Positions 1 through 6,039 are shown, numbered from the stretch's first letter. The stretch is 6,039 nucleotides of DNA from an uncultured Lachnospiraceae bacterium (GCA_902766655.1 CACXEL010000109.1:1-6039), one strand, 5' to 3'. Made by a program: numbers and translations. Notes: generated by a model not told the origin, from the letters alone.

Positions 1-645
1 CTCCTCCTTGTCCTCCTTTTTGTTCTCATTTTCCACGACGAAGGGGCGGTTGCCCACGACGAGGTCCAGGAGCTCGCCTGAGACGACCTCAGCCGCCTTC
101 TTCTGCATCTGCTCCTGGGAAAGGTGAATCAGGAGGTCCGAGAAGAAGAATACCGGGTCGTCATCGTCCTCGCCGATGCTGATCTCGGAGGTCGTGCCGT
201 CCTTCATGACAAAGACGCCGTGAAGGGCCAGCGGCATGGTCACATAGAGGTATTTCTTGATGCCGCCGTAGTAGTGGGTATCCAGGTAGGCCAGGGAGCT
301 GTCCTCATAGAGAGGGTTCTGCTTGACGTCGCAGCGCGGCGAGTCGATGTGGGCGCCCAGGATGTTCATGCCCTTCTCGAGGGGATCGCTCCCCAGCTTG
401 AAGAGGATCACGGACTTGTTCATCCACACGGAGTAGACCTTGTCTCCCGCCTTTAAAGGTGTGCCCGCTTCAATCAGGGCAGACAGCTCCCGAAAACCGT
501 TGGCTTCGGCTTCGTTCACGATGGTATCAACAGCCTCGCGCTCGGTCTTGGCCCTGTTGAGGAATTGCTTGTAGTCCTCGGCAAAGCGCATGACTGCGCG
601 GTTTTCTTCGTGAGAGTTGTTTACCCATGCATTTCTTCTGATCAT
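1..645 (-). CDS. M18 family metallo-aminopeptidase, N-terminal 215 residues (3' end outside window)
   Basis: Translating the minus strand from 645 gives an open frame of 215 codons that runs off the left edge, so only the N-terminal half of a protein that is usually about 450-490 residues is present. The start is ATG at 645-643. An AAGGAG ribosome binding site at 658-653 sits 7 bases upstream. The key motif is GAHIDSPRCD at residues 97-106. In the M18 (aspartyl aminopeptidase, PF02127) family the His of this motif (here His99) is a zinc ligand, and the nearby HYYGGIKKY at 124-132 is also typical. The other metal ligands would lie beyond the window. The family consists of cytosolic, dinuclear-zinc, dodecameric enzymes that remove N-terminal residues from peptides; the residue preference cannot be read here. 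It follows maf after a 61-base gap containing a GC hairpin but no T-rich tail, so it is probably co-transcribed with maf. Residues 207-215 are a charged Glu/Lys-rich stretch, probably a surface loop. Family assignment is firm; exact substrate is not. Confidence 0.9.
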   Translation of the reverse strand, partial: MIRRNAWVNNSHEENRAVMRFAEDYKQFLNRAKTEREAVDTIVNEAEANGFRELSALIEAGTPLKAGDKVYSVWMNKSVILFKLGSDPLEKGMNILGAHIDSPRCDVKQNPLYEDSSLAYLDTHYYGGIKKYLYVTMPLALHGVFVMKDGTTSEISIGEDDDDPVFFFSDLLIHLSQEQMQKKAAEVVSGELLDLVVGNRPFVVENENKKEDKEE

Positions 646-652
646 TCAATGT

Positions 653-658
653 CTCCTT
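653..658 (-). promoter_or_regulatory. Ribosome binding site of the M18 aminopeptidase gene
   Basis: AAGGAG lies 7 bases before the ATG at 645-643. It sets that start over the later in-frame ATG at codon 19. This site matters because the gene is cut off at the window edge and its start is otherwise supported only by family similarity. Confidence 0.8.
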
Positions 659-684
659 ATCTGCAGCAATAATATGGTCGAGGC

Positions 685-703
685 GCCCGCCCAGCGGACG
701 GGC
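685..703 (-). other. GC-rich hairpin in the maf to aminopeptidase gap
   Basis: On the minus strand GCCCGTCC (703-696) can pair with GGGCGGGC (692-685) around a GCT loop, giving an 8-bp stem with one G-U pair. It begins 4 bases after the maf stop codon. What follows is not a T run (GCCTCGACC), so it does not look like a standard intrinsic terminator. It is more likely an RNA-processing or 3'-end stabilising element between two genes of one transcript, or simply chance pairing in GC-rich DNA. Confidence 0.4.
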
Positions 704-706
704 CCT

Positions 707-1330
707 TTACCTTTCGTAATATCTGATGACGTCCCGCCAGAGTCTCCCGACCGGCAGGCCGACGACGGTGTTGTAGTCTCCGTCGATTTTTACCACAAAA
801 CGGGCGAAATACCCCTGGATTCCGTAGGCGCCGGCCTTGTCAAAAGGTTCGCCCGTGGACAGATACCAGTCTATATCCTCCTCGGTGAGGTGGGAAACAT
901 AAACATCCGTCACGTCAGTGAAGGATGTCTCCGAGACGATCCTTCCGCCGGTCACCTCCACAGCAGCGACACCGGTGTAGACCTGGTGCTCCCGCCCGGA
1001 GATGAGGCGAAGCATCCGCCGCGCGTCCTCCGTGTCCGCCGGCTTGCCCAGGATCCGGCCGTCCGCAGCCACGATGGTGTCGGAGCCGATGACGAGTATT
1101 CTGCCGGCTCCCGGGCCTTCGGATCCGCCCTTGTCCGCATTTTCGCGGGCCAGCCTCTCCGCCACGTCCCTGGCCTTCAGGCAGGCCAGCTCCCGGCATA
1201 TGTCTGCCGGCTCCGTGGCCTCCGTGACCTCCGCCGCGTCCGAGACCAGGACCTCATAGTCGAGGCCGATCTGGCTCATGAGCTCCCGCCGCCGGGGCGA
1301 TCCTGACCCAAGAACGATTCTCATGTCCAT
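707..1330 (-). CDS. maf: Maf family nucleoside triphosphate pyrophosphatase (dTTP/UTP type)
   Basis: The 207-residue protein has the full Maf/HAM1-fold motif set. SGSPRR at 9-14 is the N-terminal substrate loop. GSDT at 82-85 includes the conserved Asp84. GKP lies at 95-97 and SGREHQVYTG at 111-120. The signature EPFDKAGAYGIQG is at 161-173 and GDYNTVVGLPV at 184-194. The DKAGAYGIQG version is that of the YhdE/BsMaf branch, which hydrolyses dTTP, UTP and modified pyrimidine triphosphates to the monophosphate plus pyrophosphate in the cytosol. The YceF branch has a different motif there. Length is close to the family norm of about 190-200, with a small Gly-rich insertion at 64-77. ATG at 1330 was chosen over the ATG two codons later because the GGGAG site at 1345-1341 is 10 bases from the first and 16 from the second. 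The start is only 4 bases past the stop of the upstream gene, so translation is probably coupled. Historical links of Maf to septum inhibition come from other species and cannot be inferred here. Confidence 0.95.
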   Translation of the reverse strand: MDMRIVLGSGSPRRRELMSQIGLDYEVLVSDAAEVTEATEPADICRELACLKARDVAERLARENADKGGSEGPGAGRILVIGSDTIVAADGRILGKPADTEDARRMLRLISGREHQVYTGVAAVEVTGGRIVSETSFTDVTDVYVSHLTEEDIDWYLSTGEPFDKAGAYGIQGYFARFVVKIDGDYNTVVGLPVGRLWRDVIRYYER

Positions 1331-1334
1331 GCTC

Positions 1335-2162
1335 TTACATCTCCCTCTGTCCGTCTTTCAAAATGCCCAGAAAATCATAGTCGTAGAAATCGTCCGTCTC
1401 CGTGTCCCCGCCCCGCGTGGTCAGGAAACGGTCGATCAGATCTACAGCCACCGGCAGCGCCTCCTCGTACCGCGCCATCAGTTTTTCGCAGCTTTCTGTA
1501 CACAGAGGGTTGGGGGTCAGGTTGATGATGTGCCCATGGAAACTGTCATACATGCCGACCGCCTTGAGAGCTCCGTTCAAAAATGCGCGCTTTGCCTTTC
1601 CAGGGGCCCGCACGATCTTATTGAAGGAAATGAACCCATCCAGCGCCTTCAGGATCCCACTCTCCGACACACCCTTGTAGAAGGGAGCAATGGCCTTCGC
1701 AGCCTTGCCGGACGGGTGAAAGTTCCCCGTGAGGACGGCCGATACCGGATCGTACCCGTCTCTGACCAGGAGATACCTGTCGAATTCTCCTTCAACCTCC
1801 GCATGGCTTACGCCCGAGCTCTGCTCCCAGGCCACGATGTCCGGGTGGCAGACCACGTCCAGGGCAAAGTGGGCCAGGCAGCCGCATATGTAGGAGAGCT
1901 GGGCGCCCTCCGGCGGGCAGCTGCCGGAAAAAAGGAGGCGGGCTGCATTTCCGAAGAAAAAGCGGCCCGGCTTATCATGAAGATAGTGTCCGTAAGCGAC
2001 GATCTTATTCTTCACCAGGGGCTTGTAATAAAAGAGGATATCCGGTCCCTGAAGCCCGATCATGTAGAGATCCTGCTCCTCGGAGATCTGAAGGCGGGCA
2101 TCCTCCGGCAGGGCAGTGAGGACATCCGTCCCGAACCGGTCATGGGTATAGGTGGTAGGCAT
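1335..2162 (-). CDS. Zinc-dependent phospholipase C-like protein without a signal peptide
   Basis: The 275-residue protein resembles the zinc-dependent phospholipase C / S1-P1 nuclease fold (PF00882). Candidate metal ligands are spaced as in clostridial phospholipase C: His7, Asp41, His59 or His62, then His98-x3-Asp102-x3-His106 and His120-x3-Glu124. The 22-residue step from His98 to His120 and the HxxxE ending match the alpha-toxin arrangement as I recall it. Secreted members have a signal peptide and, after cleavage, an N-terminal Trp that binds zinc. This protein begins MPTTYTHDRFG, with no hydrophobic leader and no Trp, so it is probably cytosolic. It also lacks an obvious C-terminal membrane-binding domain. 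Its substrate is therefore unknown; lipid headgroup hydrolysis is only one possibility. The start at 2162 is supported by AAGGAG at 2175-2170, 7 bases upstream. It is the first gene of a probable set with maf (4 bases downstream) and the M18 aminopeptidase. The family call is good; the activity is not shown. Confidence 0.82.
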   Translation of the reverse strand: MPTTYTHDRFGTDVLTALPEDARLQISEEQDLYMIGLQGPDILFYYKPLVKNKIVAYGHYLHDKPGRFFFGNAARLLFSGSCPPEGAQLSYICGCLAHFALDVVCHPDIVAWEQSSGVSHAEVEGEFDRYLLVRDGYDPVSAVLTGNFHPSGKAAKAIAPFYKGVSESGILKALDGFISFNKIVRAPGKAKRAFLNGALKAVGMYDSFHGHIINLTPNPLCTESCEKLMARYEEALPVAVDLIDRFLTTRGGDTETDDFYDYDFLGILKDGQREM

Positions 2163-2223
2163 GATTCTTCTCCTTCATCCCATCTCCCCGGAACCTGGCG
2201 GTTGCGTCGGTCTCCGGGCGTCG

Positions 2224-2246
2224 AAAAAACCCCGGACGAGCCAGGG
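2224..2246 (-). terminator. Intrinsic terminator between thrH and the phospholipase C-like gene
   Basis: On the minus strand CCCTGG (2246-2241), loop CTCGT and CCGGGG (2235-2230) form a 6-bp stem with one G-U pair, followed directly by six T (2229-2224). The G-U would be a C-A mismatch on the plus strand, and no T run exists in that direction, so it works only for leftward transcription. It lies about 120 bases after the thrH stop and about 48 bases before the next ribosome binding site. It could be the plain end of the thrH transcript or the terminator of an attenuation leader for the next operon. Confidence 0.75.
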
Positions 2247-2349
2247 CATCAGGTTCCGCACCGGCAGCTGACCGGGACACATGCCAAGCAAAGCCCCGGC
2301 CGGATGCCAACGCGAGAGCGGGGAGATGAAAAGATGGTTCTCCGCCGCT
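2245..2349 (-). other. Possible structured RNA leader upstream of the phospholipase C-like gene
   Basis: This covers most of the 206-base gene-free stretch 2163-2368. Two potential structures precede the terminator on the minus strand. The first is a 10-bp stem with one bulged C (2349-2339 with 2326-2317) around a 12-base loop. The second is a compound stem: GGCATC 2308-2303 with GATGCC 2250-2245, a 3-bp inner helix (2302-2300 with 2264-2262), and a 7-bp stem 2299-2293 with 2278-2272. The last outer pairs overlap the first bases of the terminator stem. I recognise no known riboswitch consensus. In DNA this GC-rich some pairing is expected by chance, so this is a candidate only. No coding sequence or clear promoter was found in the gap. 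Confidence 0.35.
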
Positions 2350-2368
2350 TCAAACTGCATAAATGGAT

Positions 2369-2968
2369 TTACAGGGCAGCACGAATAGCCGCGAGCAGGT
2401 CATCGAACTCCTCGAAGGCCGGCAGCTCGGGGTGCTCTGCCTTGATGGCATCGGTGCTCTTAAAGAGGAAGCCTGCCTTGGAGGCCAGGATCATGGCCAG
2501 GTCATTATGGCTGTCGCCGGCCGCAATGGTCTCAAAGCCGCAGGACTGGAGGGCCCTGACGGTCGTCAGCTTGGACTGTTTACACCGCATCTTATAATCG
2601 ACGATCTCGCCGTTCTCTCCGACCACCAGCTCGTTGCAGAAGAGGGAGGGATAGCCCAGCTTCTTCATGAGGGGCATGGCGAACTGAGTGAAGGTGTCCG
2701 ACAGGATGAGGACCTGGGTGTCGGTCCGCAGATCATCCAGGAACTCTTTGGCGCCCGGGAGCGGATCGATGGTGGCGATGGTCGCCTGGATCTCTTTGAG
2801 CCCAAGGCCGTGCTCCTTCAGGATAGCGATCCGATACTTCATGAGCTTATCGTAATCCGGTTCGTCCCGGGTCGTCCGGCGCAGCTCCGGAATGCCGGTG
2901 GCCTCAGAAAACGCGATCCAGATCTCCGGGACCAGGACGCCTTCCATGTCAAGACAAACGATATTCAT
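2369..2968 (-). CDS. thrH: ThrH-type phosphoserine phosphatase / homoserine phosphotransferase
   Basis: The 199-residue HAD-superfamily protein strongly resembles Pseudomonas ThrH (about 205 residues) from MNIVCLDMEGVLVPEIW onward. HAD motif I is DMEG (7-10): Asp7 is the nucleophile, and Glu9 replaces the usual second Asp, which is a ThrH trait. Motif II is LSDT (89-92), the motif III Lys is probably Lys133, and motif IV is GDSHND (151-156). ThrH proteins dephosphorylate phosphoserine, the last step of serine synthesis, and can move the phosphate to homoserine, feeding threonine synthesis; both activities are cytosolic and Mg-dependent. Which one matters here is not visible. ATG at 2968 is chosen over an in-frame ATG 24 codons upstream because AGGAGG at 2980-2975 sits 6 bases before it, and family homology begins exactly there. 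The gene appears to have its own promoter (3073-3100) and to be followed by the terminator at 2224-2246, so it is probably monocistronic. No ser or thr pathway genes are adjacent. Confidence 0.92.
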   Translation of the reverse strand: MNIVCLDMEGVLVPEIWIAFSEATGIPELRRTTRDEPDYDKLMKYRIAILKEHGLGLKEIQATIATIDPLPGAKEFLDDLRTDTQVLILSDTFTQFAMPLMKKLGYPSLFCNELVVGENGEIVDYKMRCKQSKLTTVRALQSCGFETIAAGDSHNDLAMILASKAGFLFKSTDAIKAEHPELPAFEEFDDLLAAIRAAL

Positions 2969-2974
2969 AACAAT

Positions 2975-2980
2975 CCTCCT
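2975..2980 (-). promoter_or_regulatory. Ribosome binding site deciding the thrH start
   Basis: A perfect AGGAGG lies 6 bases upstream of the ATG at 2968-2966. The frame stays open to an ATG at 3040, but that start lies within the leader hairpin and has no comparable site, so this site fixes the shorter protein. Confidence 0.88.
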
Positions 2981-3018
2981 AAGACAGTGATAAAGTCGGA
3001 ATCGAGTGAGAGTCGTCC

Positions 3019-3039
3019 TGCCGGCACTGGATGCCGGCA
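3019..3039 (-). repeat. Doubled palindrome / 8-bp hairpin in the thrH leader
   Basis: TGCCGGCA occurs twice (3039-3032 and 3026-3019), separated by 5 bases. Each copy is its own reverse complement, so the pair is both a direct and an inverted repeat. As RNA it forms a perfect 8-bp stem with a 5-base loop. As DNA it looks like a two-site operator. It lies downstream of the candidate promoter and about 40 bases before the thrH ribosome binding site. No T run follows, so it is not a terminator. Confidence 0.6.
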
Positions 3040-3072
3040 TTTCTCCGGGCCTCCCGACGCTCAGATAAAGCT

Positions 3073-3100
3073 ATCTTACCACAAAAACCGGCAAAGGCAA
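3073..3100 (-). promoter_or_regulatory. Candidate housekeeping promoter for thrH
   Basis: On the minus strand a -35-like TTGCCT (3100-3095) is followed after 16 bases by a -10-like TAAGAT (3078-3073), within the most AT-rich part of the gap. Start of transcription would be near 3066, giving a leader of about 100 bases. The match is moderate: 4 of 6 in the -35 and 5 of 6 in the -10. The position, directly after the lacZ terminator hairpin, supports it. Confidence 0.5.
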
Positions 3101-3120
3101 ATGGTTTTCGGCGCAGACTG

Positions 3121-3150
3121 AAAGAGGCAGGGGCACATCGCCCCCGCCCC
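3121..3150 (-). terminator. Probable terminator hairpin after lacZ
   Basis: Fifteen bases past the lacZ stop, GGGGCGGGGGC (3150-3140) pairs with GCCCCTGCCTC (3134-3124) around a GATGT loop. This is an 11-bp stem with two G-U pairs. Only TTT (3123-3121) follows before C, so the U tract is short, but the stem is very stable. It separates lacZ from the thrH promoter. Confidence 0.65.
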
Positions 3151-3165
3151 GCACATTATATTGAT

Positions 3166-6039
3166 TTAGATCCCCTTGAACTCAAAGGAGAAATGCAGCT
3201 TCTCCCCCGCCGGCAGCAGGTACTCCTCATGCGTCCTGGCGCCCCAGGAGTCGTCCCCGCCGATGCCCATCTGCTTCATAGAGCAGCGGATCACGGTCCG
3301 GTGGACCGGCGGCAGCTCGTAGGGATGCTTCGCTTCCTCCAGCTGGTCAGGCGTGTAGGGCAGCGCCGAGAAGTCCATCGGCTCCTCTGCGCGGAAGAGG
3401 AAGCCCCTTCCGCGCCGGTCGGTGACTCTGGCCCAGCGTACACCTGTCCGGTTGCCGCATTCCTGCGGAACGATATAGGGCTCCATCATGTCCCGGACCT
3501 TTCTGGTATACACGCCCAGTCTGGCCCCCTTGCAGCGATCGCAGTAGTTCTCCTCCGGGCCGTAGCCGTACCATGTGACGCGGTCGTAATCGGCCTTCAT
3601 TTTCAGCAGCATGCCGAATTCGGGCATGGGCGGGAGGCCCTCCACCGGGTCGAAGTCCATGCTGACTCGGACGGTGCCGTCCGGGAAGACCGTGTAGGTG
3701 ACCGTACAGAAGCTCTCCGGCACAGTCGGCAGGCATCTCCGCCAGGTCAGGGAAATGAAATCCTCCCCCTTCTCCACGATCGGATACCGGAAGGTATCCT
3801 CGAAGGAGGCATTCTCCGCGGGCAGATGGCTCTCGTAGAGGCTGGCGATCTTCCAGACCCCGTACCTGGCCCCGAGACGGTTGCCGTCGTCGTTCTGGGT
3901 CAGGGCCCTCCAGAAGTTGACCCGGGGCACCGTGTCGATGAGCTCCACGCCCGCGTAACGGTAAGAGACCAGACCGCCCTTGGCGCCGCCGAAGACAAGC
4001 TCGAAATCGTCACCGGACACGCCGATGTTGTCGCTGCAGGGAAGGACCTTGAAGAAGAGGCCCCTGTGCCGGGGTTTATCCCCTTCCACCTTGTAGACCC
4101 CCTGTCCGAAGGCCAGCTCATAGCCCTTTTGAGCCCAGAGCGTATCCTCTCTGAGCCGGAAAGAGACGGTGACGACGTACTCACCGGGCTCACTCTGCCG
4201 CGCGACGGGCAGCGGATATGTCCTCTCTTCTCCCGCCGGAACGTCTGTGGCGAGGGGCTTCGTTTCAAGCAGCCGGCCTTCCTTCTCCACAGTCACCTTG
4301 CAGTCATAGGCACTGCTGGCCGTAAACAGGTTGTAGTTGACCACACGGAAGTTGTCCCCCTCCACGAAGGCATTCAGCCCCTGGTAGTTGAACTTGACCT
4401 CCTGCATCTTGCCATAGGGCTTGTGTTCCCCGGTCAGGATGCCGTTGGCGCTGAAGTCGTAATCGGTCGGGCGCTCGTCGTGGTCGCCGCCGTAAGCCAT
4501 GAACTCCTCCCCATAGCGGTTCTTCTTCAACAGAGTCTGGTCCACGTAGTCCCAGATGAAGCCGCCCTGGTAGCGGGGATTGCGTTTGGCCAGATCCGTG
4601 TACTTGTGCATGGCGCCGTTGGAGTTGCCCATGGAGTGGGTGTACTCGCAGAGGATGAATGGCTTGTCATTATTTTCGGAGAGGTACTGCTCCACGCCCG
4701 CAGCCGACGTGTACATCTGGGAGTACATGTCCGTGATATCCGGGTAACGGGGGTCGTGGACGCAGCTCTCGTAATGGACCAGCCGGTCCGGATCGACGCG
4801 GTGGAAGAAATTGGTCATCTCCATGAGGACGGACCCGCCGTAGGATTCGTTGCCGACAGACCAGATGACGATGGCCGGGTGGTTCTTGTTGGCCTGGAAA
4901 TTGTCATTGGCCCGGTCCAGCATCATGCCCAGGTACTCCCGCCGATCACCGGGCACCAGCTTCTCGATCGGGTCCTGCCCCCTTGCGAACCGGTTCCAGA
5001 GGCCGTGGGTCTCCAGGTTGGTCTCGGCAATCATGTAGATGCCGTACTCGTCGCAGAGCCGATAGAGCCAACGGGCGTCCGGGTAATGGGAGGTACGGAC
5101 CGCGTTGATATTGTTCCGCTTCATGAGGACAACGTCATTTCTGACCTCCTCCTCCGTGACGGTGCGACCGGTCACGCAGGAGAATTCGTGCCTGTTCACA
5201 CCGTTGAAGACGATGCGGCGCCCGTTGATGAGCATGATCCCGTCCTTCATCTCGAAGCGCCGGAAGCCCACCTTCTCGCAGACGTACTCGACCGGCCTGC
5301 CGCCCTCGTCGCGGATCTCCAGGATCAGGTCGTAGAGCTGCGGGTCCTCCGCGCTCCACCTGGCGGGACCGGGAATCACTGCCGAGACGGCGGCCACCGC
5401 CGCCGGGATGAACTCGGCAGGCGAGACGATTCCATCCGCAGCCGGTTCCGGCGCCTCCTCGGGCGCGACGGAGGCCGCGATCCCCTCCAGCACCCTCCTT
5501 CCATCCTTCTCCAGGGTGTAGGCCACGGTCCCGCCGGCAGCGGTCAGCTTCATCTCAATGTCGAGTATGCCGTCTTGGTAAGCATCGTCCAGTCCTGCGC
5601 GGACCCGGAGGTCCTCCATATGGACCGCCGGTTTCGTGAAGAGCCATACGTCCCGGTAAATGCCCGAGAACCGGAAAAAGTCCTGATCCTCGCACCAGGA
5701 CGATGCCGTCCACTTGAAGACCTGGACAGCGAGCTTGTTCACGCCGGGCTGCACGTAAGGCGTCAGATCGAACTCCGATGTCGAGAAGGTGTCCTCGCTG
5801 TAGCCGACGAAGGCGCCGTTGAGCCAGAGCGCGAACCCGCTCTCCACCCCCTCGAAGGAAATGAAGACCGGCTTCCCCTCCCACCCTTCAGGCAGTTCAA
5901 AATACTTGATATAGCTGGCCACAGGGTTGAATTTCTCCGGAATATCGGGGGGCAGGACGTCCTCGTGCCCGTCCCAGGGATACTGAGTGTTCACGTAGCA
6001 GGGGGCGTCGTAGCCCTCCAGCTGGATGTGGGCCGGGAC
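3166..6039 (-). CDS. lacZ: GH2 beta-galactosidase, LacZ type (5' end outside window)
   Basis: The frame runs from the right edge to TAA at 3168-3166, giving 957 visible residues. It starts at VPAHIQLEGYDAPCY, which aligns with about residue 88 of E. coli LacZ, so some 85 N-terminal residues are missing. GTG at 5994 is internal. In order (visible numbering): jelly-roll sugar-binding domain to about 135 with EDQD and FRFSGIYRDV; an Ig-like domain to about 255; a TIM barrel from about 258 to 545; another Ig-like domain; and the large C-terminal beta-sandwich from about 675. Catalytic residues are intact: acid/base Glu398 in GNES and nucleophile Glu465 in ILCEY. Supporting residues are His284 (NRHE), His318 (SHYP), Glu343/His345 (ETH) and Tyr443. 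The enzyme hydrolyses terminal beta-galactosides such as lactose by a retaining mechanism. No signal peptide can be judged because the N-terminus is absent. A 38-residue Ala/Pro/Glu-rich segment interrupts the first Ig-like domain. No sugar transporter or regulator is visible nearby; upstream context is outside the window. Confidence 0.95.
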   Translation of the reverse strand, partial: VPAHIQLEGYDAPCYVNTQYPWDGHEDVLPPDIPEKFNPVASYIKYFELPEGWEGKPVFISFEGVESGFALWLNGAFVGYSEDTFSTSEFDLTPYVQPGVNKLAVQVFKWTASSWCEDQDFFRFSGIYRDVWLFTKPAVHMEDLRVRAGLDDAYQDGILDIEMKLTAAGGTVAYTLEKDGRRVLEGIAASVAPEEAPEPAADGIVSPAEFIPAAVAAVSAVIPGPARWSAEDPQLYDLILEIRDEGGRPVEYVCEKVGFRRFEMKDGIMLINGRRIVFNGVNRHEFSCVTGRTVTEEEVRNDVVLMKRNNINAVRTSHYPDARWLYRLCDEYGIYMIAETNLETHGLWNRFARGQDPIEKLVPGDRREYLGMMLDRANDNFQANKNHPAIVIWSVGNESYGGSVLMEMTNFFHRVDPDRLVHYESCVHDPRYPDITDMYSQMYTSAAGVEQYLSENNDKPFILCEYTHSMGNSNGAMHKYTDLAKRNPRYQGGFIWDYVDQTLLKKNRYGEEFMAYGGDHDERPTDYDFSANGILTGEHKPYGKMQEVKFNYQGLNAFVEGDNFRVVNYNLFTASSAYDCKVTVEKEGRLLETKPLATDVPAGEERTYPLPVARQSEPGEYVVTVSFRLREDTLWAQKGYELAFGQGVYKVEGDKPRHRGLFFKVLPCSDNIGVSGDDFELVFGGAKGGLVSYRYAGVELIDTVPRVNFWRALTQNDDGNRLGARYGVWKIASLYESHLPAENASFEDTFRYPIVEKGEDFISLTWRRCLPTVPESFCTVTYTVFPDGTVRVSMDFDPVEGLPPMPEFGMLLKMKADYDRVTWYGYGPEENYCDRCKGARLGVYTRKVRDMMEPYIVPQECGNRTGVRWARVTDRRGRGFLFRAEEPMDFSALPYTPDQLEEAKHPYELPPVHRTVIRCSMKQMGIGGDDSWGARTHEEYLLPAGEKLHFSFEFKGI

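Noticed and set aside
617..1306. 229-codon plus-strand open frame opposite maf
   Set aside because: It is antisense to a clear Maf protein; its product is Arg/Pro/Asp-rich without recognisable motifs.
2175..2360. 61-codon minus-strand reading frame between thrH and the phospholipase C-like gene
   Set aside because: It has no ribosome binding site before its ATG, contains the intrinsic terminator and the stems described above, and its product resembles no family I recognise.
1278..2597. 439-codon plus-strand open frame
   Set aside because: It lies antisense to the phospholipase C-like gene and overlaps the end of thrH, whose protein families are clear. Its translation shows no domain. Long antisense frames are common in GC-rich coding DNA.
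2969..3040. 24-codon N-terminal extension of thrH from an upstream ATG
   Set aside because: The perfect ribosome binding site at 2975-2980 and the start of ThrH homology both point to the ATG at 2968. The extension would be read from the leader hairpin.
2363..3121. 252-codon plus-strand open frame opposite thrH
   Set aside because: It is the antisense shadow of a well-recognised gene and also crosses the thrH promoter and leader hairpin. No ribosome binding site or family resemblance was seen.
5992..5994. GTG as the start codon of lacZ
   Set aside because: The frame continues upstream to the window edge with clear LacZ sequence (LEGYDAPCY), so this GTG is an internal Val codon.

Overview
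The window is a compact, GC-rich (roughly 60% by eye) stretch of bacterial chromosome in which all five recognisable genes lie on the minus strand. Transcription therefore runs from the right end of the window to the left. The gene types suggest a Clostridia-class Firmicute, possibly a gut Lachnospiraceae or Oscillospiraceae relative: an M18 aminopeptidase of the Firmicute kind, a short leaderless zinc-dependent phospholipase C-like protein, Maf, a ThrH phosphatase and a large GH2 beta-galactosidase. Strong AGGAG-type ribosome binding sites fit this. The lineage is an inference and no marker gene is present to confirm it.

Layout in order of transcription. (1) 6039-3166 holds a GH2 beta-galactosidase (LacZ type) that lacks about its first 85 residues at the window edge. 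It is followed by a strong GC hairpin (3121-3150) that probably ends its transcript. (2) The 197-base gap carries a candidate sigma-70/sigma-A promoter (3073-3100) and a leader with an 8-bp hairpin (3019-3039). These lead into thrH (2968-2369), a HAD-superfamily phosphoserine phosphatase/homoserine phosphotransferase. (3) The 206-base gap 2163-2368 holds no convincing gene. It contains a series of potential RNA hairpins ending in a good intrinsic terminator (2224-2246), only about 50 bases upstream of the next ribosome binding site. (4) A three-gene set then follows: the zinc-dependent phospholipase C-like protein (2162-1335), maf nucleotide pyrophosphatase (1330-707, 4 bases after the previous stop) and an M18 metallo-aminopeptidase (645-1, cut off at the window edge after residue 215).

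Functionally these are housekeeping or catabolic genes: lactose/galactoside hydrolysis, serine or threonine phosphate metabolism, removal of non-canonical nucleotides, and peptide turnover. I see no mobile element, CRISPR array, tRNA, rRNA, toxin-antitoxin pair or defence system, and no evidence of a new multi-gene system. The points most worth a second look are the structured, terminator-ending leader before the phospholipase-maf-aminopeptidase set, an Ala/Pro-rich insertion in the second domain of LacZ, and the leaderless phospholipase C-fold protein coupled to maf.
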